From Vibrio sp. BS-M-Sm-2 (GTDB lineage: Bacteria; Pseudomonadota; Gammaproteobacteria; Enterobacterales; Vibrionaceae), in the NCBI RefSeq assembly GCF_041504345.1, contig NZ_CP167894.1, positions 868,001-932,000 of the forward strand: a DNA stretch of 64,000 bases, in the 5' to 3' direction. Position numbers and translations under genes: made by a program. Numbering within the stretch: position 1 is the stretch's first letter; the number at the start of each line of letters is the position of its first letter. Of the stretch, positions 1 to 8,375 are shown in pieces. Below the pieces are notes generated by a model. The model had not been told where the DNA came from and did not search any database. It saw nothing but the letters and a program-made list of their open reading frames with translations.

Positions 1-1650
1 TTCCACGATCAAGGTACCCTGACCCTGTTCGAAATGTTGTTCGATAATGGTTTGGTAGCCATTCAAGGTTTCTGGCGCAGCGTATCCAAGCTGGAATTGC
101 GCAGCAGCGTATTCAAAACTGAAACCATGAGGCATTTGATAAAGTGACTGTTTCTGTTGCTCAGGTACCGGCAACAAATCAAAGATCGCACCACCATCAT
201 TGTTAGTCACAACAATAACCATCGGCGTTAAATTATGAGTCAGCAAAGCCAGTGAGTTGAGGTCGTAAAGCAGAGAAGTATCACCAATCAACATCAACAG
301 AGGGTTCTGGTTAACTTTCACTACACCCGCAGCCGTTGCCACCAAGCCATCAATGCCCGATGCACCACGATTACTATAAACTTGATTCGCAGATATTGAC
401 GACAGCATATCCACCAGCCTTACCATCAAGCTGTTTCCCACAAACAACTCTCTGTCTTTAAGTCTAGACGACAAGTCAACTGCAACACTCAACTCTGTCA
501 GTTGGTCATTATTGGATATTTGTGCGAGTGCGAGTTGCTGAACGGTATTTGCAACCTTGATTAATGGCGTCGCCCAACCCGAATATTTACCTAACAAAGT
601 TGGCAGGTGTTGATCGGTGATCCATAACTCGATATTAGCAACAATATGAGTTTGCGGCAGATGGTCTTGGTTTATACGGTGCGCATCAGGTGAAACGACA
701 ACATATTGAGTGCTATCGAACAAAGCCGCTTGTGACTTAACCCATTGGTTTAATCGCTTAGAAACAATACGCTCACCAAACTGAAGAATGAAATCACACT
801 GGTTGAGTTGCTGTTTAACGGAGTCACTCTGTAACCACAGATCATAATGCTTCCAATCACTGTTCACGCCCGATTGAGGATCACAGAAAATCGGCCAACC
901 CAAAGCAGAAGCAAACTGCTGCGCTTTTGTCGCCGCTTTTTTATCAATCGAACCAATAATCACCGCACCTTTACGCGCTAGATAATCGCCCGGCGCTAAT
1001 GGCTGTACAGTCAAATGATTGGGTAAACAAGTATTAGAATACGGGCTTGTTGACGAGATCCACCTTGCCACACTGTTAGTGTAATCAGCATACATGTCAG
1101 CACTGTTCTTTGAATAGAGCGGCTCTGGGAACGGGCAATTAATATGAATCGCACCGCCAACATTGCGTTGTTTCGCAAGCGCGCTATCAACCGATGTTAG
1201 GAGCCAATTCAAAGAAACCTGTGTGGTTGGGCTTGGTAGATTTAAAGCACTTGCAACATGGGAAGAAAAGATACCCTGTTGTTGAATCGCTTGATTAGCG
1301 CCGCAATCCACTAAATCGATTGGTCGATCAGAAGTCAGTAGGATCAGTTTCTCTCGTGTCAAACCAGATTCAGCCGTCGCAGGAAGCAAATTCGCAACAG
1401 CGGTTCCTGATGTCACAATCACCGCAACGGGTTTATCACTTGCTTTTGCTAAGCCTAAAGCTAAAAATCCAAGACCACGCTCATCAAAGTGCGTGTGTAA
1501 GGTTAACTTGGGGTTGGCTTCAGCTTCGAGAGTTAACGGCGTTGAGCGAGATCCCGGTGCAACACAAACATGTTCAACACCACTGCGGGCTAACTCTTCT
1601 AGTAACGTGTGACACCAAACTCTATTTAATACGGCTTGGTCGTGAATCAT
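1..1650 (-). CDS. menD: MenD, menaquinone synthesis enzyme SEPHCHC synthase (3' end cut by window)
   Basis: 2-succinyl-5-enolpyruvyl-6-hydroxy-3-cyclohexene-1-carboxylate synthase, a thiamine-diphosphate enzyme that adds 2-oxoglutarate to isochorismate in menaquinone synthesis. The frame is open for 550 codons from an ATG at 1650 to the window edge. The N-terminus carries the family signature VCVAPGSRSTPLTLEA, and the last readable residues (EQGQGTLIVE) match the C-terminal region of MenD. Family length is about 570 residues, so roughly 20 C-terminal residues lie outside the window. The ATG overlaps the menF stop in an ATGA arrangement, so the two are probably translationally coupled with menF first. 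Identification is by family recall; the missing end is inference. Confidence 0.93.
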   Translation of the reverse strand, partial: MIHDQAVLNRVWCHTLLEELARSGVEHVCVAPGSRSTPLTLEAEANPKLTLHTHFDERGLGFLALGLAKASDKPVAVIVTSGTAVANLLPATAESGLTREKLILLTSDRPIDLVDCGANQAIQQQGIFSSHVASALNLPSPTTQVSLNWLLTSVDSALAKQRNVGGAIHINCPFPEPLYSKNSADMYADYTNSVARWISSTSPYSNTCLPNHLTVQPLAPGDYLARKGAVIIGSIDKKAATKAQQFASALGWPIFCDPQSGVNSDWKHYDLWLQSDSVKQQLNQCDFILQFGERIVSKRLNQWVKSQAALFDSTQYVVVSPDAHRINQDHLPQTHIVANIELWITDQHLPTLLGKYSGWATPLIKVANTVQQLALAQISNNDQLTELSVAVDLSSRLKDRELFVGNSLMVRLVDMLSSISANQVYSNRGASGIDGLVATAAGVVKVNQNPLLMLIGDTSLLYDLNSLALLTHNLTPMVIVVTNNDGGAIFDLLPVPEQQKQSLYQMPHGFSFEYAAAQFQLGYAAPETLNGYQTIIEQHFEQGQGTLIVE

Positions 1651-2969
1651 GACGCCACACCCAGTGGTGGGTGATCAGAAATTAGGCTGAGTAAAGTAGA
1701 CATCTTCTTGTTCAATTCTTGCCACTCATGTTCGGCAACCGATCCCGGCACGATCCCCGCGCCAGCAAACAGCTGTACTTGATCATTTACAATCAAGGCG
1801 CTTCGAATCGCTACGCAGAATTCAGCTCGCTGATGGCTGATATAGCCCACAGAACCTGCATACCAACCTCGGGCAAACGGTTCGTGCTCAAGAATAAAAT
1901 CCATCGCTTCTTTACGCGGCAAACCCGCTACAGCAGCAGTTGGCTGTAATGCAGCAAGTAACTGCACACCATTAACACCATTATTAAGCTGAGCATGGAT
2001 ATTGCGCTTCAAATGCTGCACCTTACGCAAGCGCACTAGACGGGCATCCTTTTCAACATGGACCGTTTGAGAATGAGGAGTGAGACGCTCAATGATGTCG
2101 TCGACCACATACTGGTTCTCGTTGAGGTTTTTGCTGTCTTGTGAAAGCCAGTTTGCTAGCTCCATATCTTCGGTCGCGTTCTCGCCACGACCAATGGTCC
2201 CAGCCAGTGCTTCTGTATCGAGCTCAGTGCCATGTCGGCTATATAAGCGCTCAGGCGTTGAACCAATAAAGCTGTGTTTAGAATCCAGCACCAACATAAA
2301 GTGGAAGCTGTGGTGATTTTGCAGATAGCTCGCTTTAAGTAGTTGAGCAGCACATATAGGAGCATCAAGTTGCAGCGTGGTTTTACGCGCTAAAACCACT
2401 TTCTTATATTCTTCGTCACTGATGCCTTTGAGTACCTTCTCGACCAAACCGCCCCACTGTTCTCTTTCTGGAACGTGGTTAATCTGTTCAATATGAGCAG
2501 ACAAGGGAGCCAGTATCGCCGCTTCCACAGAAAGCTTATTCAGAGCATTAATAGAAGAAACGCGATCAGGGGACAAGTTAACTGCCAGCGACCAAGTATT
2601 GTCAAAGCGGATCAATTCAACCTGAGGAAGGAAGAAAAACGACTCCATGCAACGACGGTTCTTTGCGGTGTGCCCGTCAAACGAGCGTCCACCCCAGATT
2701 CGTTGGTCTTCACCAAGAATCGCGTAAGCGGGTGCAGGATCTGAAAACGTATGTAACTGTCCGAGCGCAACCACCTCTTCACGAGTGTCGCGTGACTGCC
2801 AGTAGAACTTAGGAAAGAGCGGTTGAGCATGAAGCCATTCAATAAATGCAAACGATGGTTTTTGCGTTAGAACTTCAACACAACGAACTTCACTTGCTTG
2901 GGCATTTTGTACTCGCTCAATCAAAGCGGAGATAGTTTGTTGGAAATGTGACAAATCGACCTCGTTCAC
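1647..2969 (-). CDS. menF: MenF, menaquinone-specific isochorismate synthase
   Basis: Converts chorismate to isochorismate, the first committed step of menaquinone synthesis, supplying MenD encoded just downstream. The 440-residue protein has the chorismate-binding fold: the central part contains EEYKKVVLARKTTLQL, then FIGSTPERLYSRHG and TEALAGTIGRG, and the C-terminal part has RGWYAGSVGYIS and a FAGAGIVPGS signature typical of isochorismate and anthranilate synthases. The start is a GTG at 2969 with no strong ribosome binding site; no later methionine fits better. It overlaps menD by four bases. The gene is divergent from alaA across about 280 bp of AT-rich DNA that must hold both promoters. 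Confidence 0.93.
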   Translation of the reverse strand: MNEVDLSHFQQTISALIERVQNAQASEVRCVEVLTQKPSFAFIEWLHAQPLFPKFYWQSRDTREEVVALGQLHTFSDPAPAYAILGEDQRIWGGRSFDGHTAKNRRCMESFFFLPQVELIRFDNTWSLAVNLSPDRVSSINALNKLSVEAAILAPLSAHIEQINHVPEREQWGGLVEKVLKGISDEEYKKVVLARKTTLQLDAPICAAQLLKASYLQNHHSFHFMLVLDSKHSFIGSTPERLYSRHGTELDTEALAGTIGRGENATEDMELANWLSQDSKNLNENQYVVDDIIERLTPHSQTVHVEKDARLVRLRKVQHLKRNIHAQLNNGVNGVQLLAALQPTAAVAGLPRKEAMDFILEHEPFARGWYAGSVGYISHQRAEFCVAIRSALIVNDQVQLFAGAGIVPGSVAEHEWQELNKKMSTLLSLISDHPPLGVAS

Positions 2970-3250
2970 ATCTAAATTATTATTATATTAGTTTGATACT
3001 TTATGGGCAGTACCCACTTAGATCAAGAATGTACTATATCTTTTCAACATTCCTGTGATTTTAAGCGATCCCGCCCCTTTATTCATCTTAGCCAATAACC
3101 AACAAAGCTATTAATTAAAATTTAGAAAAGAGTGACAACAAAAAGGCTAAACGTGACACTGAAATGCGACATTCATCAGATTTTTATTCTATCAAACGCC
3201 ATTTTGCGGTACTTTAATAAAGTATTTAAATTAATTTCAGGAAATCGGCA

Positions 3251-4486
3251 ATGCAAAATATCGGGATGTCGTCAAAACTCAACAGCGTATGCTACGAAAT
3301 CAGGGGGCCTGTACTCAAACATGCTAAGCGCATGGAAGAAGAAGGGCATAAAATACTGAAGCTTAATATTGGTAACCCCGCCCCATTTGGTTTTGACGCC
3401 CCTGATGAAATCCTTGTTGACGTAATCCGTAACCTACCGACATCTCAAGGTTACTGCGACTCAAAAGGCATCTATTCAGCCCGTAAAGCGGTTGTTCAGC
3501 ACTACCAGAAAAAAGGCCTACGTAATCTTGATGTAGAAGACGTTTACATTGGTAACGGCGCATCAGAGCTTATCGTTATGTCTATGCAGGCGCTACTGGA
3601 TAATGGTGATGAAATCTTAGTTCCCGCTCCGGACTACCCACTATGGACAGCGTCTGTTGCGCTTTCTGGGGGTACACCGGTTCACTACATGTGTGATGAA
3701 GATGCTGATTGGTATCCAGATCTAGATGACATGCGTGCGAAGATCTCACCAAAGACGCGCGGCATCGTTCTTATCAACCCGAACAACCCAACGGGCGCGG
3801 TATACAGCCGTGATTTCCTGCTGCAAGTGGTTGAGATTGCTCGTGAGCACGGTTTGATCATCTTCGCCGATGAAATCTACGACAAAGTACTGTACGACGG
3901 TGCGGTACACACTTCAGTGGCAACGCTTGCTGAAGACGTACTAATGGTCACGTTCAACGGCCTATCTAAAGCTTATCGCGTATGTGGTTTCCGTGGTGGT
4001 TGGATGTTCTTAACAGGCCCTAAACACCTAGCAAAAGGCTACGTTGAAGGGCTAGAAATGCTGGCCTCAATGCGTTTGTGCGCCAACGTTCCGATGCAAC
4101 ACGCTATCCAAACCGCACTCGGTGGCTATCAGAGTATCAATGAGCTGATTCTTCCAGGCGGTCGACTGCTTGAGCAGCGTGACCGTGCATGGGAACTAAT
4201 CAACAAGATCCCTGGCGTTTCTTGTGTGAAACCGAAAGGCGCAATGTACCTGTTCCCTAAGATCGACACCAAGATGTATAACATCAAAGACGATCAAAAA
4301 TTTGTGCTCGATTTCCTTAAGCAAGAGAAGGTGCTGTTGGTTCAAGGTACGGGCTTCAACTGGCCGAAACCGGATCACTTCCGCATCGTGACTTTGCCAC
4401 ACATTGAAGACCTTGAAGTGGCGATTGGTCGCCTAGAGCGCTTCTTGCAAACTTACAACCAAGACGATCTCGTCGACGCTAAATAA
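3251..4486 (+). CDS. alaA: AlaA, glutamate-pyruvate aminotransferase
   Basis: PLP-dependent class I aminotransferase that makes alanine from pyruvate and glutamate in the cytoplasm. The 411-residue protein aligns over its length with E. coli AlaA (YfbQ) as I recall it, for example KLNIGNPAPFGFDAPDEILV near the N-terminus, INPNNPTGAVYS, and FADEIYDKVLYD. The PLP-binding lysine is in FNGLSKAYR at about residue 240. The ATG at 3251 is preceded by AGGAAA at a good distance. A strong intrinsic terminator follows about 70 bases after the stop, and yfbR comes next as in enterobacteria. The C-terminal tail is a few residues longer than in E. coli. Confidence 0.95.
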   Translation: MQNIGMSSKLNSVCYEIRGPVLKHAKRMEEEGHKILKLNIGNPAPFGFDAPDEILVDVIRNLPTSQGYCDSKGIYSARKAVVQHYQKKGLRNLDVEDVYIGNGASELIVMSMQALLDNGDEILVPAPDYPLWTASVALSGGTPVHYMCDEDADWYPDLDDMRAKISPKTRGIVLINPNNPTGAVYSRDFLLQVVEIAREHGLIIFADEIYDKVLYDGAVHTSVATLAEDVLMVTFNGLSKAYRVCGFRGGWMFLTGPKHLAKGYVEGLEMLASMRLCANVPMQHAIQTALGGYQSINELILPGGRLLEQRDRAWELINKIPGVSCVKPKGAMYLFPKIDTKMYNIKDDQKFVLDFLKQEKVLLVQGTGFNWPKPDHFRIVTLPHIEDLEVAIGRLERFLQTYNQDDLVDAK

Positions 4487-4556
4487 ACACAACGAGAGAT
4501 GGCTACAATTTGCTGTTTTAAAAGACTTTAACTTGTATTCATTCACTTCTATGCTT

Positions 4557-4586
4557 AAAAGGCTCCTATTTAGGAGCCTTTTTTGT
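4557..4586 (+). terminator. Intrinsic terminator after alaA
   Basis: Inverted repeat with arms AAGGCTCC and GGAGCCTT around a short loop, followed by a run of T. It ends alaA transcription and separates it from yfbR. Any upstream start for yfbR would lie inside it. Confidence 0.9.
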
Positions 4587-4654
4587 ATCCGCTGTCTCGT
4601 GCAATTTGTGGCAAACACAAGGTACGAGTGGAGTATTGTTTAGAAAGGACGATT

Positions 4655-5239
4655 ATGAAACAGAGCCATTTCTTTGCCCATCTCGCACGTATGAAGCTAA
4701 TTCAACGCTGGCCTCTGATGCGATCTGTCTCAAGCGAGAACATCTCAGAACATAGCCTACAGGTTGCTTTCGTGGCCCATGCCTTGGCACTTATCAAAAA
4801 CAAGAAGTTTGATGGCCAGCTCAACCCTGAACACATTGCTCTGCTCGGCATGTACCACGATACCAGTGAGGTACTGACTGGAGATCTGCCTACCCCCGTC
4901 AAATACTACAACCCAGACATCGCCCAAGAGTATAAGAAGATAGAAGCCGCCGCAGAGCAGAGACTGCTTTCGATGCTGCCAGATGAGTTCCGAGATGACT
5001 TCGCCCCATTTTTAATATCTGGAACAGCGAGTAAAGAAGAGCAAAGCATCGTCAAGCAGGCCGACACCATCTGTGCTTACCTGAAATGCTTGGAAGAGCT
5101 CAGTGCGGGCAATCATGAATACGAGCAAGCCAAGCGCCGACTGGAAGAGACACTCGAACAACGCAAAAGCCCAGAAATGGACTACTTTCTCACCACATTT
5201 GCGCCAAGCTTTGAATTATCACTAGACGAGATAAGCTAG
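4655..5239 (+). CDS. yfbR: YfbR, 5'-deoxynucleotidase
   Basis: HD-domain phosphohydrolase that dephosphorylates deoxyribonucleoside 5'-monophosphates. The protein begins [20 protein letters not shown], nearly identical to E. coli YfbR. The metal-binding residues are visible in SEHSLQVA (His), [20 protein letters not shown] (His-Asp) and [16 protein letters not shown] (Asp). I chose ATG 4655, giving 194 residues, because GAAAGGA lies just upstream and the family starts there; the longer open frame would begin inside the alaA terminator. It is followed 40-55 bases later by a second HD-domain deoxynucleotide hydrolase (dGTPase), so the pair may form a nucleotide-pool unit. Confidence 0.93.
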   Translation: MKQSHFFAHLARMKLIQRWPLMRSVSSENISEHSLQVAFVAHALALIKNKKFDGQLNPEHIALLGMYHDTSEVLTGDLPTPVKYYNPDIAQEYKKIEAAAEQRLLSMLPDEFRDDFAPFLISGTASKEEQSIVKQADTICAYLKCLEELSAGNHEYEQAKRRLEETLEQRKSPEMDYFLTTFAPSFELSLDEIS

Positions 5240-5294
5240 CTGGGTATAAGTTGTTTTTAATTAGCTAAATAAAATCAATTTGATAGGTGCTATT

Positions 5295-6638
5295 TTGAAT
5301 TCTCTACTCGAACCACCCTTTGTACTCGAACAAGAATGGCAGCATCGAAATGACGATGAACATAAAATAAGACGTGATGATCACCGTAGCCCATATCAAC
5401 GTGACCGTGCGCGCGTGCTTCACTCTGCTGCTTTTCGTCGCTTACAAGCGAAAACCCAGATTCATGGCACCATGGTGAATGACTTTCATCGAACACGCCT
5501 TACTCACTCTCTTGAGGCCGCTCAGCTTGGCACAGGTATCGTTGCTCAACTGAAGAAAAAGCAACCCGAGTTTCGAGATCTATTACCCTCAGACAGTTTG
5601 ATTGATTCACTGTGTTTGGCTCACGACATAGGTCATCCGCCATACGGACATGGCGGCGAAGTCGCACTCAACTACATGATGCGCGGCCACGGTGGCTTTG
5701 AAGGCAACGCTCAAACGTTTCGTATTGTCACACAGCTAGAGCCTTACACTGAACATCACGGAATGAACCTATCTCGACGCACTTTGTTAGGTCTGATTAA
5801 GTACCCTTCTCTGCTTAGTGAGGTTCAAGCTAAATTGCAGTCTGAGCCCGTTAAGCATCAGCGACAACTCCGAGCCAAAGATTGGATGCCAGCAAAAGGC
5901 ATCTACGATCATGATGAAGAACTGTTTAACTGGGTACTGGAGCCGCTTTCAAGCAGCGACCAACAGCTTCTAAAACAGAAAAGAAAAACGCATACCGAGC
6001 CACTTGAACACAATAAGACCAAATATAAGTCGCTTGATTGTTCGATCATGGAGCTTGCTGATGACATCGCGTATGGCGTGCACGATTTAGAAGATGCGAT
6101 TGTGCTTGGGTCTGTGACCAAAGCTCAGTGGGTCGAATCGGCTTACCCTCAATTGAAAGAGATGGCCGACCCTTGGATTTGTGAACATCTAGATTCAATT
6201 ACAGAGATGCTGTTCTCTGGTGAACAGTATCGTCGAAAAGATGCGATTGGTGGAATCGTCAACGCACTGTTGACCAGTATCTCTATCAAGCGAGTAGATG
6301 CTAGCTTTGAGAGTGTGCTGTTGGCTTACAATGCGGTGCTTGAACCTAGCATGGACGGCACGCTCGATAAATTGAAAAACTTTGTCAGCGAGTTCGTGAT
6401 TCAAGTGCCTCAGGTTCAAGTCATCGAATACAAAGGCCAGCAGATCATCATGGATATGTTTGAAGCATTAAGTGCGGATCCTGAACGCTTGTTGCCACTG
6501 CCAATCAAGAAGCAATGGCTACAGCATCAAGATGAATCAAGAAAGATGCGCGTGATAGCGGATTACATTTCATCAATGACTGATGATCTTGCGCAGAAAA
6601 TGCATCAGCAACTGTTCTCGGCTCATACCGAGTTTTAA
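5295..6638 (+). CDS. dgt: dGTPase, HD-domain deoxyguanosine triphosphate triphosphohydrolase
   Basis: Predicted to cleave dGTP to deoxyguanosine and triphosphate. HD-superfamily metal ligands are seen in RTRLTHSLEAAQLG (His), CLAHDIGHPPYGHGGE (His-Asp) and ELADDIAYGVHDLED (Asp). Two TTG codons, at 5280 and 5295, can start it. I favour 5295 (447 residues) because AGGTG sits five bases before it; 5280 has no such site. It is shorter than E. coli Dgt (about 505) and closer to the roughly 440-residue Vibrio/Shewanella type. A Shewanella dGTPase of this broad family has been reported as an anti-phage defence enzyme that depletes dGTP; whether this one does so is inference. Confidence 0.88.
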   Translation: MNSLLEPPFVLEQEWQHRNDDEHKIRRDDHRSPYQRDRARVLHSAAFRRLQAKTQIHGTMVNDFHRTRLTHSLEAAQLGTGIVAQLKKKQPEFRDLLPSDSLIDSLCLAHDIGHPPYGHGGEVALNYMMRGHGGFEGNAQTFRIVTQLEPYTEHHGMNLSRRTLLGLIKYPSLLSEVQAKLQSEPVKHQRQLRAKDWMPAKGIYDHDEELFNWVLEPLSSSDQQLLKQKRKTHTEPLEHNKTKYKSLDCSIMELADDIAYGVHDLEDAIVLGSVTKAQWVESAYPQLKEMADPWICEHLDSITEMLFSGEQYRRKDAIGGIVNALLTSISIKRVDASFESVLLAYNAVLEPSMDGTLDKLKNFVSEFVIQVPQVQVIEYKGQQIIMDMFEALSADPERLLPLPIKKQWLQHQDESRKMRVIADYISSMTDDLAQKMHQQLFSAHTEF

Positions 6639-6664
6639 CTCCTGGCTCACTCTACTCAGACGCT

Positions 6665-7264
6665 TTAATCTAAGTAGTTTTTCTCAAACACGCCCGGCGG
6701 CATTTGATTGATTTGAAACTGAATCATTTGGTCAAATGCCGTAAGCAACGGGCTAAAGTCGCCATCACGCTCTAACAAGCTAAGCAAATGATAGCCAGCT
6801 TCAACTGTTGAAAGGCTGTTTTCACTGGGTGCTTTGCGAATTCGATAATTACCCTTGAGATCTTTTGGTAAGTGGACCGTGTTCAACGCATGCAAGTTAC
6901 TCGACACTTGCCACATCTTGAATGCTTTCTTCCACGTCCCATCCAATAAAATCACACGTAGCTTCTTGCTTGGGTATGTTGCCGACTCAACAGACACAGA
7001 GTTTTCACTTGGGTATAAGATCACATGTTGGTACTGTTCATCGGCCAGCAATGCGTTGAGTTGTTCATTGTCTGAAAAGTCTTCACCGACAAACGTCACG
7101 CTATTACTTAAAGATAACGAGAGAATACGTGCAGTTCCCATCGGACGATGCTCTTCTGATGGGTGCTGAAGAATGATAAGCTCAACATTCGATTCGAGTG
7201 GTGTAATCCACTGACAAATACAAGCTTTCAAAGCCTTGCTACATTGGGGGCAATAACGAGACAT
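6665..7264 (-). CDS. tapT: DTW-domain tRNA-uridine aminocarboxypropyltransferase (TapT-like)
   Basis: DTW-domain enzyme (E. coli YfiP/TapT family) that transfers the 3-amino-3-carboxypropyl group of SAM to uridine 47 of certain tRNAs, making acp3U. The 199-residue protein begins with a cysteine cluster, MSRYCPQCSKALKACICQW, likely metal-binding. The family motif appears as VILLDGTWKKAFKMW in the middle. The C-terminal half contains RKAPSENSLSTVEA, typical of the family. The gene starts only about ten bases from the start assigned to the divergent rhombosortase gene, so the promoters of both must lie within each other's coding sequence. Vibrios may carry more than one DTW paralogue, so the exact subfamily is less certain than the family. 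Confidence 0.82.
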   Translation of the reverse strand: MSRYCPQCSKALKACICQWITPLESNVELIILQHPSEEHRPMGTARILSLSLSNSVTFVGEDFSDNEQLNALLADEQYQHVILYPSENSVSVESATYPSKKLRVILLDGTWKKAFKMWQVSSNLHALNTVHLPKDLKGNYRIRKAPSENSLSTVEAGYHLLSLLERDGDFSPLLTAFDQMIQFQINQMPPGVFEKNYLD

Positions 7265-7273
7265 GGATTTAAT

Positions 7274-7822
7274 GTGTACCCTGTTTTAATTTTCACTTCA
7301 CTTTTATGCGTCTTATTCCAACTTGAGCCAATACAAGCTTGGGTCGTTTGGGATAGCAATGCGATTGCCGAGGGGCAATGGTGGCGAATCCTAACAGGAA
7401 ACTTTTCACATACCAACTACTCACACCTTCTGATGAATCTAGCAGGCTTGTGGATCATCAGCTATCTGTTTCAACCGAGTAAAAAACAGCTTGTTGCTGC
7501 TTTGCTTGTGATTAGTTTAGCGACTGGCGTCGCTCTGTTATTTTCGAGTATTCAGATCTATGTTGGCCTATCTGGCACTTTGCATGGGTTGTTTGGCTTA
7601 TTCGCGCTCAAAGAGGCTTTAAACGGCAGGAAATCTAGTTGGCTATTAGTATTGGGATTAGTCACTAAAGTCGCTTGGGAGCAGCTGATTGGCCCTTCTA
7701 GTACGACTGGTGAGCTGATTAACGCTCGTGTCGCGATTGAAGCCCACCTAGCAGGAGCACTGGCCGGGGGCTTCATAGCTATCGTTTTATACCTAACCAA
7801 TAAAGAAACGGATCAAAGTTGA
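7274..7822 (+). CDS. rrtA: Rhombosortase (rhomboid-family intramembrane serine protease)
   Basis: Membrane protease of the rhombosortase family, which cleaves the GlyGly-CTERM tail of certain type II secretion substrates; V. cholerae RssP is the characterised example. Several hydrophobic helices span the protein. The catalytic serine is in the GLSGTLHG motif (Ser100 from the chosen start) and the histidine in EAHLAGALAGG (His158). The start is uncertain: the frame is open from 7163, but the part before 7264 overlaps tapT and does not look membrane-like. I use GTG 7274, giving 182 residues with the first helix directly after it; its ribosome binding site is weak. The 3' end overlaps the convergent comEA by ten bases. 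Confidence 0.85.
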   Translation: MYPVLIFTSLLCVLFQLEPIQAWVVWDSNAIAEGQWWRILTGNFSHTNYSHLLMNLAGLWIISYLFQPSKKQLVAALLVISLATGVALLFSSIQIYVGLSGTLHGLFGLFALKEALNGRKSSWLLVLGLVTKVAWEQLIGPSSTTGELINARVAIEAHLAGALAGGFIAIVLYLTNKETDQS

Positions 7823-8112
7823 ATTCTTTCGCGGTTCTTTTTAACTGTCGCTTCACCTATCCCTTTCACACTCGCCAAGTCATCAGCAGTTGTAAACGCA
7901 CCGTTCTGCTCTCTATAGACGACAATCTCTTGGGCTTTTTTGTCACCCACACCAACCAGTAGTGCTGATAGCTCCTCTGCTGTCGCTGTGTTGATGTTAA
8001 CCGTAATCTCAATGCCATCGTAAAGCTCAGCCTTGGTTGGGCTGTCTGCAAACACGGCAGGGCTTAAAAGCATCAGAAATGAAAGAAGTAATGTTGAGTA
8101 TATCGTGCGCAT
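7813..8112 (-). CDS. comEA: ComEA-like helix-hairpin-helix protein, periplasmic DNA uptake
   Basis: Small secreted DNA-binding protein of 99 residues. Residues 1-22 form a clear signal peptide ending AVFA. The remainder is a double helix-hairpin-helix unit, NINTATAEELSALLVGVGDKKA and LASVKGIGEATVKKN, which in ComEA binds double-stranded DNA entering the periplasm and acts as a ratchet during natural transformation. In V. cholerae comEA sits beside ppiD and hupB, and here it lies directly downstream of ppiD. A terminator separates them, so it has its own promoter. AAAGGA precedes the ATG. In Vibrio it is usually under TfoX/CRP control, but I could not identify a convincing CRP-S site. Confidence 0.88.
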   Translation of the reverse strand: MRTIYSTLLLSFLMLLSPAVFADSPTKAELYDGIEITVNINTATAEELSALLVGVGDKKAQEIVVYREQNGAFTTADDLASVKGIGEATVKKNRERIQL

Positions 8113-8180
8113 AAATCGGTTCCTTTGTTCAAAAAAGGTAACTTATGCATTTGCCGCGCTAGATAACACAATCACCAGAC

Positions 8181-8214
8181 AAAAATAAAGCGGGCCACCT
8201 AAGTGACCCGCTTT
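8181..8214 (-). terminator. Intrinsic terminator downstream of ppiD
   Basis: Arms AAAGCGGG and CCCGCTTT with a partly paired centre; on the minus strand it is followed by an ATTTTTG tract. It lies between ppiD and comEA and likely ends ppiD transcripts about 160 bases after the stop. Confidence 0.8.
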
Positions 8215-8312
8215 GTTATACATCTTGTTTTCATCAGTTCGTTTGTTAGCTCACAAATCTGATTTATCGAATAAAACTAATTTGCAAAAACAACAACCAT
8301 CGCATGTTGACT

Positions 8313-8349
8313 CTCGGTAGTCAGTCACCAAACAGGCTTAACTACCGAG
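8313..8349. repeat. Inverted repeat in the ppiD 3' region
   Basis: Perfect 9-base arms CTCGGTAGT and ACTACCGAG with a 19-base spacer, followed by three AGCTAA-type repeats (about 8348-8372) up to the ppiD stop. No T tract follows on either strand, so a terminator role is doubtful. Confidence 0.5.
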
Positions 8350-8375
8350 CTAAGCTAACTCAAGCTAACCTGAGC

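Noticed and set aside
1320..1652. Plus-strand 110-codon ORF within menD
   Set aside because: It lies opposite the menD reading frame, has no ribosome binding site and no family resemblance.
4583..4654. Upstream extension of yfbR
   Set aside because: It begins inside the alaA terminator, and the conserved protein starts at 4655 with a good ribosome binding site.
8113..8180. CRP-S competence site before comEA
   Set aside because: Only a TGTGT half-site is visible; no match to TGCGA-N6-TCGCA.
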